Origin: Ophioderma brevispina
Taxonomy: Eukaryota; Echinodermata; Ophiuroidea; Amphilepidida; Ophiodermatidae
Reading direction: 5' to 3'
Length of the DNA: 64,000 bases
Assembly: GCA_023653785.1 (NCBI GenBank)
Contig: JAMKCH010001703.1
Span: 1 to 64,000, forward strand
Under the pieces are notes generated by a model. It saw only the letters and a program-made list of their open reading frames with translations. It made no database searches and was not told the origin of the DNA. Below are positions 24,800 through 36,675 of the stretch, in pieces; the first letter of the stretch is position 1, and the number at the start of each line of letters is the position of its first letter. Made by a program: the position numbers and the translations under genes.

Positions 24800-26635
24800 A
24801 AAACCATCAGTACAAACAATGAAGCAATGGCTGCCTCCGCTTCGTCAACATACTGTGGGTGCCGCTTTGCATTGCATATACACTAATCAGGTAGTGAATA
24901 CACATAATGTATGTGTTAGAGGTGGCCAGGTGTAATAATAGTGTACCTGATCATTGTGCTCAGATACTCTTTTTGCTCATAATGCAATGCGCGGCTGAGG
25001 TGAAAAGGATGTATTCATTGAGGCGGTTTATTTAAATCAAGACGAATCACTGATATGGATCATATCATTCGTGTGTGGCCATGGAGTGGGACAAAATTTA
25101 ACCCCCAATAGCACCCAACGTCCAACAACTGATATGTTGGCGGATTGGTTGTATCGAATTGACATTATGTGTGTATACAAGCAACCCAAAACTGATAATA
25201 TTCGTGCAATATTCAAAATGTCAGAGCCAAGCACGGACGTATGGTTTTGAATGCGTTTCACCCCCTTGACCGGCACCCCCAGCTTAGGCAATTGATTTAA
25301 TCGACGAATTGATACCACTCCCAGATTTGAAAGGACCCATTTGAAGAAGTCGAGAGGCATGGAAGTCAGACACTGATATAAGAGGATTTACTTTACAAGA
25401 GAGAGAAACGGACTCCTGTATTAACATAAAAAGACGTATACAATAACAGGAGGGGGGTCTAGACTTGAACGTTTGTCCCCCAGACCTGGGCACTAAGTGT
25501 TAAGTGGGTCCTTGGAACCCAAGTGTTATAGGGGCAAAAAAAAGTTTTTGAAGGCGCACCAAATTTAGTTGTGCTAAGTACGATAAAAACGTCATGGGCA
25601 GGCCGATTTGATTTTTTTCCACCAAAATATGCGCAATTAAAAACGCAATTACATACCCCAATTGTGGTCAAAAAGAATTTGCGTTGGTTAACAGCTGCGC
25701 GAAAAACGACCACTCCGCCTCACGGGGTCACCTGGACCCCCCCCCCAGGGAATTTAATGAAGATGTTTAGAAAAAGGGCTTCTTACTCACGAGTCCGTTC
25801 TCAAAGGTTCACTCTTTCAGAAACGTGAAAGGCTTAAAGTTATTAATAGGGCTTTGGCCGTGCCTTATGTAATGATTGTAGCTAGTTCAAGCTACTTCAA
25901 GTTATGCCAGTTTGAAATAATTGACGAAGAAGAAGAAATGCCATAAATGTGTGACATAGTCATTACAGGGTGAAAGGTGTGATCAATCGTCCCACATTAT
26001 TTCACACTCATAAAAATGGTTTTACTCCTTTGTAATTTATATTGACGTGAATGTAAAAAATAACTTCCTGTGGGTTGGCCGGTGCAAGCTGGGACCATAT
26101 AATATAGATTAACGCAATTGATTCAAATGTTGGCTGGTGTCAGAATCTACTAAACCCGCGTACGGAATTCTCTGACCTGGCAGGGGTGTGAGTAAATCAA
26201 ACATCATATCACTCGTCCCGTAAGAACAATAATACCGAAACTAACGCTTTCAAAATCGTTCCATTCTTGAATTTTCTTCCTTTTGAGGTTTGGAGATTTG
26301 TTTTAACATTCGCAAATTCTTTTGTCGGTGTTATAATATTGATCTATTTGAACACCAATTTCTGTATTCTTCTATATGTGCATTGCCGCATCCTAGACCC
26401 AATGCCCAATATAACACATCCCCTTACACTCCCTCTATAACTTAGACCCAGCAAGCTCCAAGGTTGACGTTAACCTTAGATCAAACCAAAACTATAACTC
26501 TAACTCTTATATCGTATCGTATCTACTGTGGATGCAAACCGGAAAGTCTAAAATCACGTGGTCTGGATTGAACCAAAAACAAACGCATACAATACAAAAA
26601 TAAATTTACTTATTATTATTAAAAACTTAGATTAC
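24800..26635 (+). repeat. Compound tandem duplication, A1-B1
   Basis: A1 (about 24800-25500) matches A2 (26636-27300). B1 (about 25500-26635) matches B2 (27305-28430) and B3 (29619-30735). Landmarks include GGCTGCCTCCGCTTC, CATAATGCAATGCGC, GGCCGTGCCTT and GGTTGACGTTAACCTTAGATC. B1 is the roughest copy, with many extra or missing bases compared with B3. No gene is recognisable, and the open frames change between copies. Confidence 0.75.
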
Positions 26636-29610
26636 CAACAATGAATCAAATGGCTGCCTCCGCTTCTTCCATACTGTGGTGCCGCTTGCATATACACTAA
26701 TCGTTAGTTATCCAAATAAATGTATGGGTTAGAGGTGGCCAGTTGTAAATAGTGTCCTGGATCAGTGTTGCTCAGATACTCTTTTTTCTCCCATAATGCA
26801 ATGCGCGCTTAGGTGAAAAAGTGTATTCATTGAGGCGGTTATTTAATCAAGACGACTGATTTGGTCTGTTCATTCGTGGTGTGGCCATGGGTAGGACAAA
26901 TTTAAACCACCCAATAGCACCCACGTCCAACAACTGATATTTTGGGCGGATTGTTTGTATCGAATTGACATATATGTGGTGTATACAAGCCCCCAACTGA
27001 TAATTCATTCCGTGCAATATTCAAAATGTCAGCGCCCAGCACGGACGACTGGTTTTGAATGCGTTTCACCCCCTTGGAACCTGCACCACCAACTTAGGCA
27101 ATTCTGGTATCGAACAAAATGATACCACTTCCCACTAGTTGATTGACCCATTTGAAGAAGTCGGGATGCATGGAAGTCGAGACATGCTAAGAGGAATTTA
27201 CTTTAACAGAGAAGACGGACTCCTGCTTATTAACCATCATAAGTGTTATTACAATAAAGAGGGCGGTCCCTCGACTTTGAACGTTTGTCCCCCACAACCT
27301 GGGCACTTAAGTGTAAGGTACATGGACCCCCAAGTGTTAAGGGGCAAAAACAGTTTTGAATAGCGCCACCCAAATGCTTATTTGGGTGCTAATTCTATAA
27401 AAACGTCATGGCCGATTGAATTTTTTTCCACCAAAATGCGCAATTCATAAAAACGCAATTACATACAATTTTGGTCAAAAAGTATTTTCGCTTTAAAACA
27501 TGCTGCGCGAAACGAAATGTGGGCCACCTGGACCCCCCCCAACCCCTTTAATTAAGTTTATAGAAAAGGCTTCTTACTCACTAGTCTTCCGTTCTCAAAG
27601 GTACTTCTTTAGAAACGGAAAGGCGAGTTATATATGGCTTTGGCCGTGCCTTTATTGTCATGATTGGTAGCTAGTCTCAAGCTACTCAAGTTTACGCCAG
27701 TTTAATACATTTTGCGAAGAATAATACATGCCATAAATGTGTGACACTCGTCACTTAAGGTTGAAAGTTGATCAACGTCCCCTGTATTCACACTATAAAC
27801 TGGGTTTTACTACTTTGTAATTGATATTGACGTGACATGTACAATATACTTCCTGTGGGTTGGCCCTTTGCAAGCTGGGGACATATAATATAGATTAACG
27901 CAATTGATTCAACATGTTGGCTGGTGCGATCTTACTAAACAGCTTAAGATTCTCTGACCTGGCATGGTTTGAGTAAATCAAACATCAATCACTCGTCGTA
28001 AGAAAATACCTAAACTAACGCTTCAAATGTTCAAGAAAAAAGAGAAAAAATCTTTTTTTTACTTTTTTGGTTAATTTAAATTTCCGTAAAATACAGTTTA
28101 ACCATTCGGCAAATTCTTTTGTCGGTGTTTTTATACTTGATCTATTTTGAACACAAGTTTGTATTTCTTCTATACTCGTGCATGCCGTCCTCACCCTTGC
28201 AATATAAACACATCCCCTTACACTATCTATAACTCTAGACCCAGCTCCAAGGTTGACGTTAACCTTAGATCAAACCCAAAACTATAACTCTAACTCTTAT
28301 ATCGTATCGTATCTACTGTGTATGCAAACCGGAAAGTCTAAAATCACGTGGTCTGGATTGAAAAATAAAAACCAAACAATAACAAAAAATAAATTTTACT
28401 TCTTATTATTAAAAAACTTATTATTAGGCCATTTTCGAATGATGCCGCGAAAATACCATTCAAAGGATTCTGTTATTTAAGGATCACAACTAGATTCTTA
28501 CTCCCTATTGTTCTCCAAACTGGATTACTAAATTTTTAAGTCCTGTAAAAACACAAAATATCCCAGCAATGCATACCCCGTTTTTTTTTTTGGAAGTTGA
28601 GGAATGGTTGAAAATCATTAGTATATATTCAGAGAGTTTCGCATATGGTCAATGTAGTTGAATTACTCAACGCATTTGAATAATGAATTTAATGAATGTC
28701 ATTCAAATTTAATTACGTAAATGTATTTTTCAGTGAAAACAAAACAAATCGTATTGGTGATAATCCTCGCCTTTTTTTTAAATTACCCCCTCGGATTTTT
28801 TACTAAGCAACCAATTCTTGGTTTTGTCGACGACCCCTTTTCTTTCTCCTTTCCATTTATACCAAAATAAAGTACCAACATCTCGTATGGTTTTAAAATA
28901 ACGTCAAAAGTCCCACGACCCGGCAATTTTGCACCACAAACTTTATGTGGTTCTAATTCAATTGAGACAAGTTGTTCTAAACTTATAGTTTTAACGGCCA
29001 TTCGTGGCAGAAATGTGCAGAAATGTCCCTATCAATTTATTCCCCTACTATTCGAGATTGGACGGTACCCAGGGCCGTACGCACAGTTTATTTTTGGGGG
29101 TGGAGTACTTCGAAAAGTGGACTTTTTTTTTAAAGTGGACTTTTGTTTTGCTCAAAGTGGACTTAAGCCCCTAAAATGTTCCTTTATTTTCCTTTTTTAA
29201 CCTTTTTGAAAATTTATCACCAAAAAGTTGATTTCTTTGTCCATCTTAATATTTTGGGCTTTTATCAAAAGGTTCCGCAAAAAATGTGGGCCTTTGGTGG
29301 GTTGTGGTTGGGTGGGGGGTTTGGTGTGGCCCCCCCCCCCCCCCCCCCCACACTGCGTACGGGCCTGGGGCACTCCCTAACCCCAACGCGTTAATATCAT
29401 TAATTTATCACTCAACAGTTCGACCGACTGCCGGAGATACGGCAAATGTTGCCGTGGCCGGCAATGTGTTGCCGGAACCTTCAGTGTCGTTTCCCACATG
29501 CATTGCAGCGCGGTTTTTTGTTTAAATTTTAATTATAACAGCCTTCCAACTCAATTCTCATCTGTCAAACTAAAGTCTGATATACGAAAAAATAAACCTC
29601 AGCACTGTTT
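26636..29610 (+). repeat. Compound tandem duplication, A2-B2-C2
   Basis: A2 and B2 repeat the preceding block. C2 (28430-29610) is new here and returns as C3 at 30736-31775. C2 includes an inverted-repeat element at 29068-29369. A minus-strand frame in C2 (28783-29001) and its counterpart in C3 (31058-31255) share PGRG-(T/L)-(F/S)DVILKPYE and IGCLVKNP. They begin and end differently, so coding is not supported. Confidence 0.7.
29068..29369. mobile_element. MITE with CCCAGGGCCGTACGCA ends, copy in C2
   Basis: The left end CCCAGGGCCGTACGCAC faces an inverted TGCGTACGGGCCTGGG at the right, giving about 16-bp TIRs. The interior has three AAGTGGACTT phrases and a long C run before the right end. 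The ends resemble those of hAT-type non-autonomous elements, but the target duplication is unclear. The same element in C3 shows that it inserted before the block was duplicated. Confidence 0.65.
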
Positions 29611-29618
29611 CTCCCCCC

Positions 29619-31775
29619 CCCCCTTGGGCACTTAAGTGTTAAGGGGTCCATGGACCCCAAGTGTTAAGGGGCAAAACAAGTTTTGAAGAGCGCCACCAAA
29701 ATGCTTTTTGTGCTAATTACTATAAAAACGTCATGGCCGATTTGATTTTTTTCCACCAAAATATAATGCGCAATTCATAAAACGCAATTACATACAATTT
29801 TGGTCAAAAATAATTTAGCGTTAAAACATGCTGCGCGAAAAACGAAATGTAGGGTCCACGTGGACCCCCCCCCCCCATTTAATTAAATGTTTAGAAAAAG
29901 GGCTTCTTACTCACGAGTTCCGTTCTCAAAGGTACTTCTTTAGAAACGGAAAGTCTTAGTTATAATATGGCTTTGGCCGTGCAATCGGCCTTTATTGTCA
30001 TGATTGTAGCTAGTCTCAAGCTACTCAAGTTATGCCAGTTTGAAAATAATTTGACGAAGAAGAAGACATGCCATAAATGTGTGACACTCGTCACTTAAAG
30101 GTGAAAGTTGATCAATCGTCCCCATTATTTCACACTCATAAAAACTGGTTTTACTACTTTGTAATTGATATTGACGTGACATGTAACATATACTTCCTGT
30201 GGTTGGCCCTGTGCAAGCTGGGACCATATAATATAGATTAACGCAATTGATTCAACATGTTGGCTGGTGTCAGAATCTTACTAAACACGCTTACGATTCT
30301 CTGACCTGGCATGGTTTGAGTAAATCAAACATCATATCACATCGTCGTAAGAAAAATACCTAAACTAACGCTTCAAAATCGTTCCATCTTTGTATTTTCT
30401 TTCTTTTGAAGGTTTGGAGAGTTGTTTTAACCATTCGGCAAATTCTTTTGTCGATGTTATAATATTGATCTATTTTGAACACAATTTTGTATTCTTCTAT
30501 AATCGTGCATGCCGATCCTAACCCTTGCAATATAACACATCCCCTTACACTATCTATAACTCTAGACCCAGCTCCAAGGTTGACGTTAACCTTAGATCAA
30601 ACCCAAAACTATAACACTAACTCTTATATCGTATCGTATACTGTGGATGCAAACCGGAAAGTCTAAAATCACGCGGTCTGGATTGAAAAATAAAACACAA
30701 ACAATAACAAAAATAAATTTTACTTATTATTATTAAAAAACTTATTATTAGCCATTTTCGAAATGGAATGCCGCGAAAATACCATGCAAAAGGATTTCTG
30801 TTATTTTAAAGGATAACTACCAGATTCTTACTCCCTATTGTTCTCCAGAACTGGATTGACTACAGTTTTAGTCCTGTAAAAACACTAAATATCCCAGAAA
30901 TGCATACCCCGTTGGAAGTTGAGGAAATGGTTGTAAAATCATTAGTAATATATTCAGAAGAAGTTTCGCATATGGTCAATGTAGTGTGAATTACTCAACA
31001 GATTGAATAATGAAGATTAATGATATGTCAATTCAAATTAATTACGTAATTTATTTTTCAGTGAAAACAAAACAAATCGTATTGTGATAATCCTCGCCTT
31101 TTTTTTAAATTACCCACCTCGGGATTTTTTACTAAGCAACCAATTCTTGTTTTGAATCGACGACCCTTTTCTTTCTCTTTCCATTGATACCAAAATAAGT
31201 ACCAACATATCTCGTATGGTTTTAAAATAACGTCAGAAAGTCCACGACCCGGCAATTTTGCACCACAAACTTTATGTGGTTCTAATTCAATTGAGACAAG
31301 TTGTATATAAACTTAGAGTTTTAAGCCATATAGTGCAGAAAATGTTCAGAAATGTACTATAAAATTATTCCCCTACTATTCGAAGTTTGACGGTATACCC
31401 AGGGCCGTACGCACAGTTTATTTTGGGGGTGGCAGGACTTCGAAAAGTGGACTTTTTTTTGAAAAAGTGGACTTTGTTTTGCTCAAAGTGGACTTAAGCC
31501 CCTAAAATGTTCCTTTTTTAACCTTTTTGAAAATTTAATCACCAAAAAGTTGATTTCTTTGTCCAAATTTCTCTTAATTTTGGGCATTTTATCAAAAGGT
31601 TCCGCAAAAAAGTGGACTTTTTGCCCCCCCCCCCCCCCACACCTGCGTACGGGCCTGGGCATACCCTAACCCCAACGGTGAATATCATTAATTTATCATC
31701 AACATCCTTCCAACTCATTCTCATCTGCAAACTAAAGTATGATACGAAAAAATAACACCTCATCAATGTTTCTCG
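29619..31775 (+). repeat. Compound tandem duplication, B3-C3
   Basis: B3 (29619-30735) and C3 (30736-31775) repeat B2 and C2. B3 starts at a C run, TTGGGCACTTAAGTGTTAAGGGG and TCCATGGACCCC, a palindromic phrase also seen in other poly-G repeats of the window. B3 reads as the cleanest of the three B copies. Confidence 0.7.
31398..31659. mobile_element. MITE with CCCAGGGCCGTACGCA ends, copy in C3
   Basis: This has the same ends and three AAGTGGACTT phrases as the copy at 29068-29369, with a shorter interior. ATACCC occurs on both flanks and may be part of a target duplication. Confidence 0.65.
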
Positions 31776-32154
31776 ATCAATGAATTCTGATCATTTTTTT
31801 GTAGTCGCTAAAATGACCAGAAAGGATGGGGAAGATAGTCCAGAAAGTGAATCTGGAATAGATCTTAACTTATAGATCTTCTGTGTACAGATGTAGGTCA
31901 AATAACGCTGCCCATGTCTTTTGAATTATGTTCTTTGAACAAAAGAAAATTATTCAAAGAATCACGCTGTGAGCAAATTCCCTTGTCACGCTGCTGACGC
32001 CTATCATGCACAAGCGAAAAAATATGCCACATAGTGAACCTTTTCCTATGAGCGCGCATGAAGACGGCGATAAACATTTATAAATTAAGCAAGCATGTTG
32101 CGTATTTACGTCACTTGGAACTCTAGCAAACGACTATGGCAAGCTAAATAGGTC
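31776..32154. other. No gene seen
   Basis: This short AT-rich stretch between the tandem block and the palindrome array has no recognisable feature. Confidence 0.25.
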
Positions 32155-33400
32155 GTAACGTATTGCTCACAACGCGTTGCTTAGCCAGCCAATCAGAAAA
32201 GTCAGAAAGCAACGCGTTGCTTTTTGACAGTACTTAATCAACGCGTTGCTTTCATTAGCAACTCGCTGCTAATGAAAGCAACGCGTTGCTTAAAGAAGCA
32301 ATCAGAAAAGGTAAAAAAGCAACGCGTCGCTAATAAAAGAAACGCGTTGCTTTCCGACAGTACTTAATCAACGCGTTGCTTTCAAAGTTAGCAACGCGCT
32401 GCTAATGAAAGCAACGCGTTGCTTAAAGAAGCAATCAGAAAAGGTAAAAAAGCAACGCGTTGTTAATAAAAGAAACGCGTTGCTTACCCAACCAATCATG
32501 AAGGTGAAAAAGCAACGGGTCGCTAACTTTGCTAAGCCAACCAATCAAAAAAGAATAAAAGCAACACGTTGCTTAGCCAACCAATCACGAAAAAGATAGA
32601 AGCAACGCGTTGCTAAGGTTTTAACATCCATAAGGGACCTAAACGTATTGCCAGCCGCACGCGTTGAGAGAAAGTCACAACGCGTTGCGACATTTTTCGG
32701 CAACGCGTTGCGACACTTTCAGCAATCGCGTTGCGACATTTCGCACGCGTTGCGGTGTCGGTCCAATCAAATCTGAATTTCTTTGACGTAATTCAAAAAT
32801 AATAAATCTCACAACGCGTTGCGACCTTCACAACGCGTTTGCAAAACCTTCACAACGCGTTGCGACAATACGTTTGACCCTTATTGCTTCACAACGCGTT
32901 GTGAACGTTGCAACGCGTGTGAAGCTCGCCACCTTGTATGGCTTGCAACGCTTTGTGAAAGCCATAAGGTTCCATAACGTATTGCGCAACGCGTTGTGGA
33001 TCTATATTTTTGGAAATACGTCACATAAATCAGGATTGTTGATTGCCGACGCCCGGCCAACGCGTTGCCGAATGGTCGCAACGCGTTGCTACTTTCTCAC
33101 AACGCGTTGCGGCAATACAGTTATTACCCTTATGGCCTTGTGGACTGCTTCGCAACGCGTTGTAACGCTCACGACGCGTTTGTGAATCTCGCCCCGCGTT
33201 GCGAAGGGTTGCAACGCGTTGGGGGTCGATGTTTTTGAAATACGTCACAGAGTTCATGATTTGCAATTGGCCGACACACGGCAACGCTTGCTGAAATGTC
33301 GCAACTCGTTTGCCGAAATGGTCGCAACGCGTTGCTACTTGCTCGCAACTCGTTGCGGCAATACTTTATGGCCCCTTTATGGCTTGCCATATACGTTGTG
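32155..33400. repeat. Array of GCAACGCGTTGC palindromes
   Basis: The 12-base perfect palindrome GCAACGCGTTGC and close variants recur over 1.25 kb. I count about 25 exact CGCGTTG cores and about a dozen one- or two-base variants. The left half has a larger unit of about 130 bp, starting GACAGTACTTAATCAACGCG at 32226 and 32356. It holds paired palindromes and ACCAATC/GCAATCAG spacers. The right half has a unit of about 228 bp containing TTTTTG(G)AAATACGTCAC (near 33006 and 33233). CpG density is far above the neighbours. Overlapping open frames full of VATRC/NALR are repeat readings, not genes. Function is unknown: satellite, element interior or a protein-binding array are all possible. Confidence 0.9.
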
Positions 33401-35669
33401 ACCTTTTTAGCTTTGCATAAACGACACTAGCTTGTTGGCTCAGTTCTTATTTGATAATTTTTCTTTAAACTTTTTAAGTTGTAAGATATGCAGGATTTTC
33501 CGCAGATATTGCGCAGTAGCTGTGTTACTGAGGCCGATAGGCTGCGTTGCCAGCTGGAATTGTAATGTTCATAGAAATAAAAAAATATTAGAATAGAACC
33601 TATTTGTTCCTACAACCAATTCCTTCAAACATATCAACACGATAACTGAATGAATTTCCAAAAGCCAATGCTACTACATTTAGTCAGTTTGAAAACTTTC
33701 ACTTATTGGCCTAATATTTTTATTGACTAACGAAATATAGTGTTATCTCTTCCCCCTTTTCGCCAGGAATTAACATCTTACCTGTTTTTCAAGCCTTGCA
33801 TTTTAAATCTGTCAAAAGCCCACTATGCAAAGTGCCCCTATTCTATATCTGTTGTTTAGAACCTATGCGTGATGAAGATACGTATAGCTCGGCTACTAAT
33901 CGGATATTCATATGAGATACATTCAGATATGTTATTGCAATCGGGAAACATAAATTCACACCTCGTCGCCAAGCCGATGAAAATAATCCTAAAGGGAAAC
34001 CAATGGATATTAGATAGGTTATGAAGCTTATCAATAACAGGGGGAAATGTGTAAAAAAAGGTTGGCTTCAACTCCGGGGTATTGATATAGGGCACTAGTC
34101 CGACCTGGCCCTTGTTAGGTGTGGGTTGGTGGTTTTCAAACTAGGTTGGCGACCGCCCTAGATTATAATTCGATGGGAATATGAGTAGGCCTAACCTATA
34201 TTATCCTGAAAAAAATGATTTATAATAAGTAATAAAATATTTGTATCTATGTAACTCAATGTATATGCTTATACATAGATTTTCTCATGAATACTGACCT
34301 GAGTTAGGGCAAGCTTGAGACAACGAATGTATCAGTGAAGGCACGCAGGGTCACTTTCCTCATAATAGTTAAACATATCCGGCTCGGATCCAGGGAGGGG
34401 GCGGAGGGTGCGGCGCGCCTCCCTGTATTCTGCAAAATCTTGCCAAAATCAGCCGCCATTTTGGAAGCTTTTTGGACAGTTTCAGCCTTTCAGCCCCCCG
34501 GTAATTTTGAACGTTTTTCAAATCCTGATCCCCCCTGATATCGGGTGCAAACTTTACACATTGTGTTTTGGGTGAGGCCATTCTAACAGATAAACTTTGT
34601 AAAAAATGAGTCATCCACTTTAAGCGAAAAGAAATAGTCAGATTTACATAGAGTTGGTTCCGATTTTCAAATTGATAGGGTGAATTTTTAGGAGTTTGTT
34701 AATGTTCAGCGTGGTTGATAAAAGAAGCAGTCCATGGAGTAGCTTCCAGCCTCCCAATCACTGACCATTGTCAAAGATAAGGACATAAAAATATTTCAAG
34801 TTAGTAAGCTACACTTTAGAGTTTTGTGTTTGGTCGTGATTTTGTATGTCAAGCCGAATGGTAAAATTCAAACTACCAGTTCCGGCCTCATCCCAAACTT
34901 TTTACCGCCAAATTATTTCTAGTTTCCATCTTATACTACTAGTATTCAGCTGTGATTGGAAGTGGCCTCCCTACTAATATGATTTCAGTTTGTACCTGCT
35001 TCAATTACCATTGTATTGCGTGTTGATTGGGAAAGAATTGATGTAAACAGAAACTTTTGAACACACAAATATGCACGGTAGCTGCCACAATTTAAAAAGG
35101 TGTAATGTCCCTAGGGCCGTTGGCTTTTGATGTAAGAATGATGATCTTTTAGCGAACAAAATGGGCCATTCGTCAAAAGCCTGGCTCGTGCCGTGAGAGA
35201 AAGTATCCTTACGCGCGGTGGAGTTCACGAAGCGACCTACTTCTGTAGAAGTACGTCTTTGGGAGAAAAGTAGGACGATTGGGTTGGGGTCATACTTCCC
35301 ATGCTTTGGTAGAAAACTTTGTGCCAATGGTCAATGAAGATTTGAACAGGGATTATATGGCTGACCCTTCCGTTTTTTTTCGGAAAGCCTTTAGCACTCT
35401 ATGATCCAAATACGCTTGAAAAAATAATTTGCTTCAAACCATGACCCAGTTTCTTTGAATATTAACTTAGCTTAATTGTAAAACTTTAAATTGTGGTCAG
35501 GCGTCACTTGCCAATCGGGTAAAAATAGCTAAAATACAGGTCGAGCACAGAATGGTCTTTCCACTTCGGTTTCACCTTTACTGATTCAAGATTATCCATG
35601 TTATAACATGGGTCCAATCTTTGAATGTAGTTTCAGCATAAAATAAATTATATTGAAATCAAAATCATT
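33401..35669. other. No gene recognised
   Basis: A GC-rich patch at about 34383-34432 stands out, followed by GCCGCCATTTTGG. The minus-strand frame 35001-35327 (108 codons) has mixed protein-like composition but no family I know and no evident splice sites. I do not call a gene. Confidence 0.3.
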
Positions 35670-36196
35670 TTAAAGCGGCACTGGCACATTTTCACAAAAT
35701 ATGAAATTTCTTCAATTTGCTCTCAAATGATAGTCTACGCCATTGGAAGAACAGAGATATATTTTACACATAAAAATAACATACCCAAAAACAGATAGGG
35801 ACATTGATATGAGGATAAAGACATCCAGGTAATTTGTAGGAACTTTTAAGTTTTCCATAACTTTAATCAACAAATGTGTATATTACATGAATATTTTTGA
35901 CTCGTACTCACTGCTATTAAAACCACAAAGGTTATAGACAGTGTGCATAGCGTGGGAAACATGCATACGTCGTGCGTGTTCTTGTGTTAAACGACATTTT
36001 CGTCGTCTGCTGAATTTAACGTCGCCGGCGACGTTAAATTATAAAATCGTCTTGTTTAACCACAAGGAAGCTGATTTGCTCTTAATCATTTTGGGTGAGG
36101 GCTTTTGTATATAAAAGCCTTACAACCATGCAAAAATATCGATTTTGAAAAATCTTGAGGGCGCACTATTTTTCAAATGTGCCAGTGTCTCTTTAA
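35670..36196 (-). mobile_element. TTAA-flanked MITE, copy 2
   Basis: It starts TTAAAGCGGCACTGGCAC and ends GTGCCAGTGTCTCTTTAA, and it is similar throughout to 4731-5275 in reverse orientation. It ends 325 bp before the deiodinase start codon, so it may lie in the proximal upstream region of that gene. Confidence 0.85.
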
Positions 36197-36520
36197 AACA
36201 GGTATAAAAGTATAGAGAAGGGAACGAAGAGAGTACAAAAAATGAGTAAGACGAGAATAAATAAAACTACTATGACACTATGCAAAGAAACAATACTACA
36301 AAATGAAGCCCGGGCGAATGCAGGCTTGGTACACTATAAGAAAATATAGTTCTTTGTTTAAGTACCCCAAAAAAGACTATATCGAAAACTATATTTTAAA
36401 ATTAATACTGGCTTCTTTGCAATTGCGTATTAACACTTTTCCTCTTTTGGATTTCATTTGATGTTGATTTTAGACGCAAAGGAGAATAGAATTCCCTTTA
36501 ATTAGGGATATCTACCCAGG

Positions 36521-36675
36521 ATGGGGAATCAATTGGAGAAGATGCAATGCTACAAGAAAGGAGAGAAGGAGACGTATAGCTGTTCACTTACCGTTAACAA
36601 ACCCAGGCTTACACCATCAACAACACCGCCAAATCTCGTGAGTGGATGTCCCGATAAACTGATGATGAAACTTCC
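36521..36675 (+). CDS. dio: Deiodinase-like gene, coding exon 1
   Basis: It starts MGNQLEKMQCYKKGEKETYS and ends at the donor GTAAGT (36676), leaving two bases (CC) that join G from exon 2 to make Pro52. An upstream acceptor TTGATTTTAG at about 36464-36473 suggests that the exon begins in the 5' UTR at 36474. An earlier GTGAGT at 36638 would leave phase 0 and break the frame into exon 2. Gly2 might allow N-myristoylation, but position 6 is Glu, which is a poor context. Confidence 0.6.

Noticed and set aside
32155..33400. CRISPR-like array
   Set aside because: Spacing is irregular, the repeat is a short palindrome and the genome is eukaryotic.
32405..33401. Several 60-103-codon frames across the palindrome array
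   Set aside because: All repeat the same ATRC/NALR/QRVV phrases because they read the palindrome in different frames.
35001..35327. 108-codon minus-strand frame
   Set aside because: Mixed composition, but no recognisable domain, no splice sites and no related copy.
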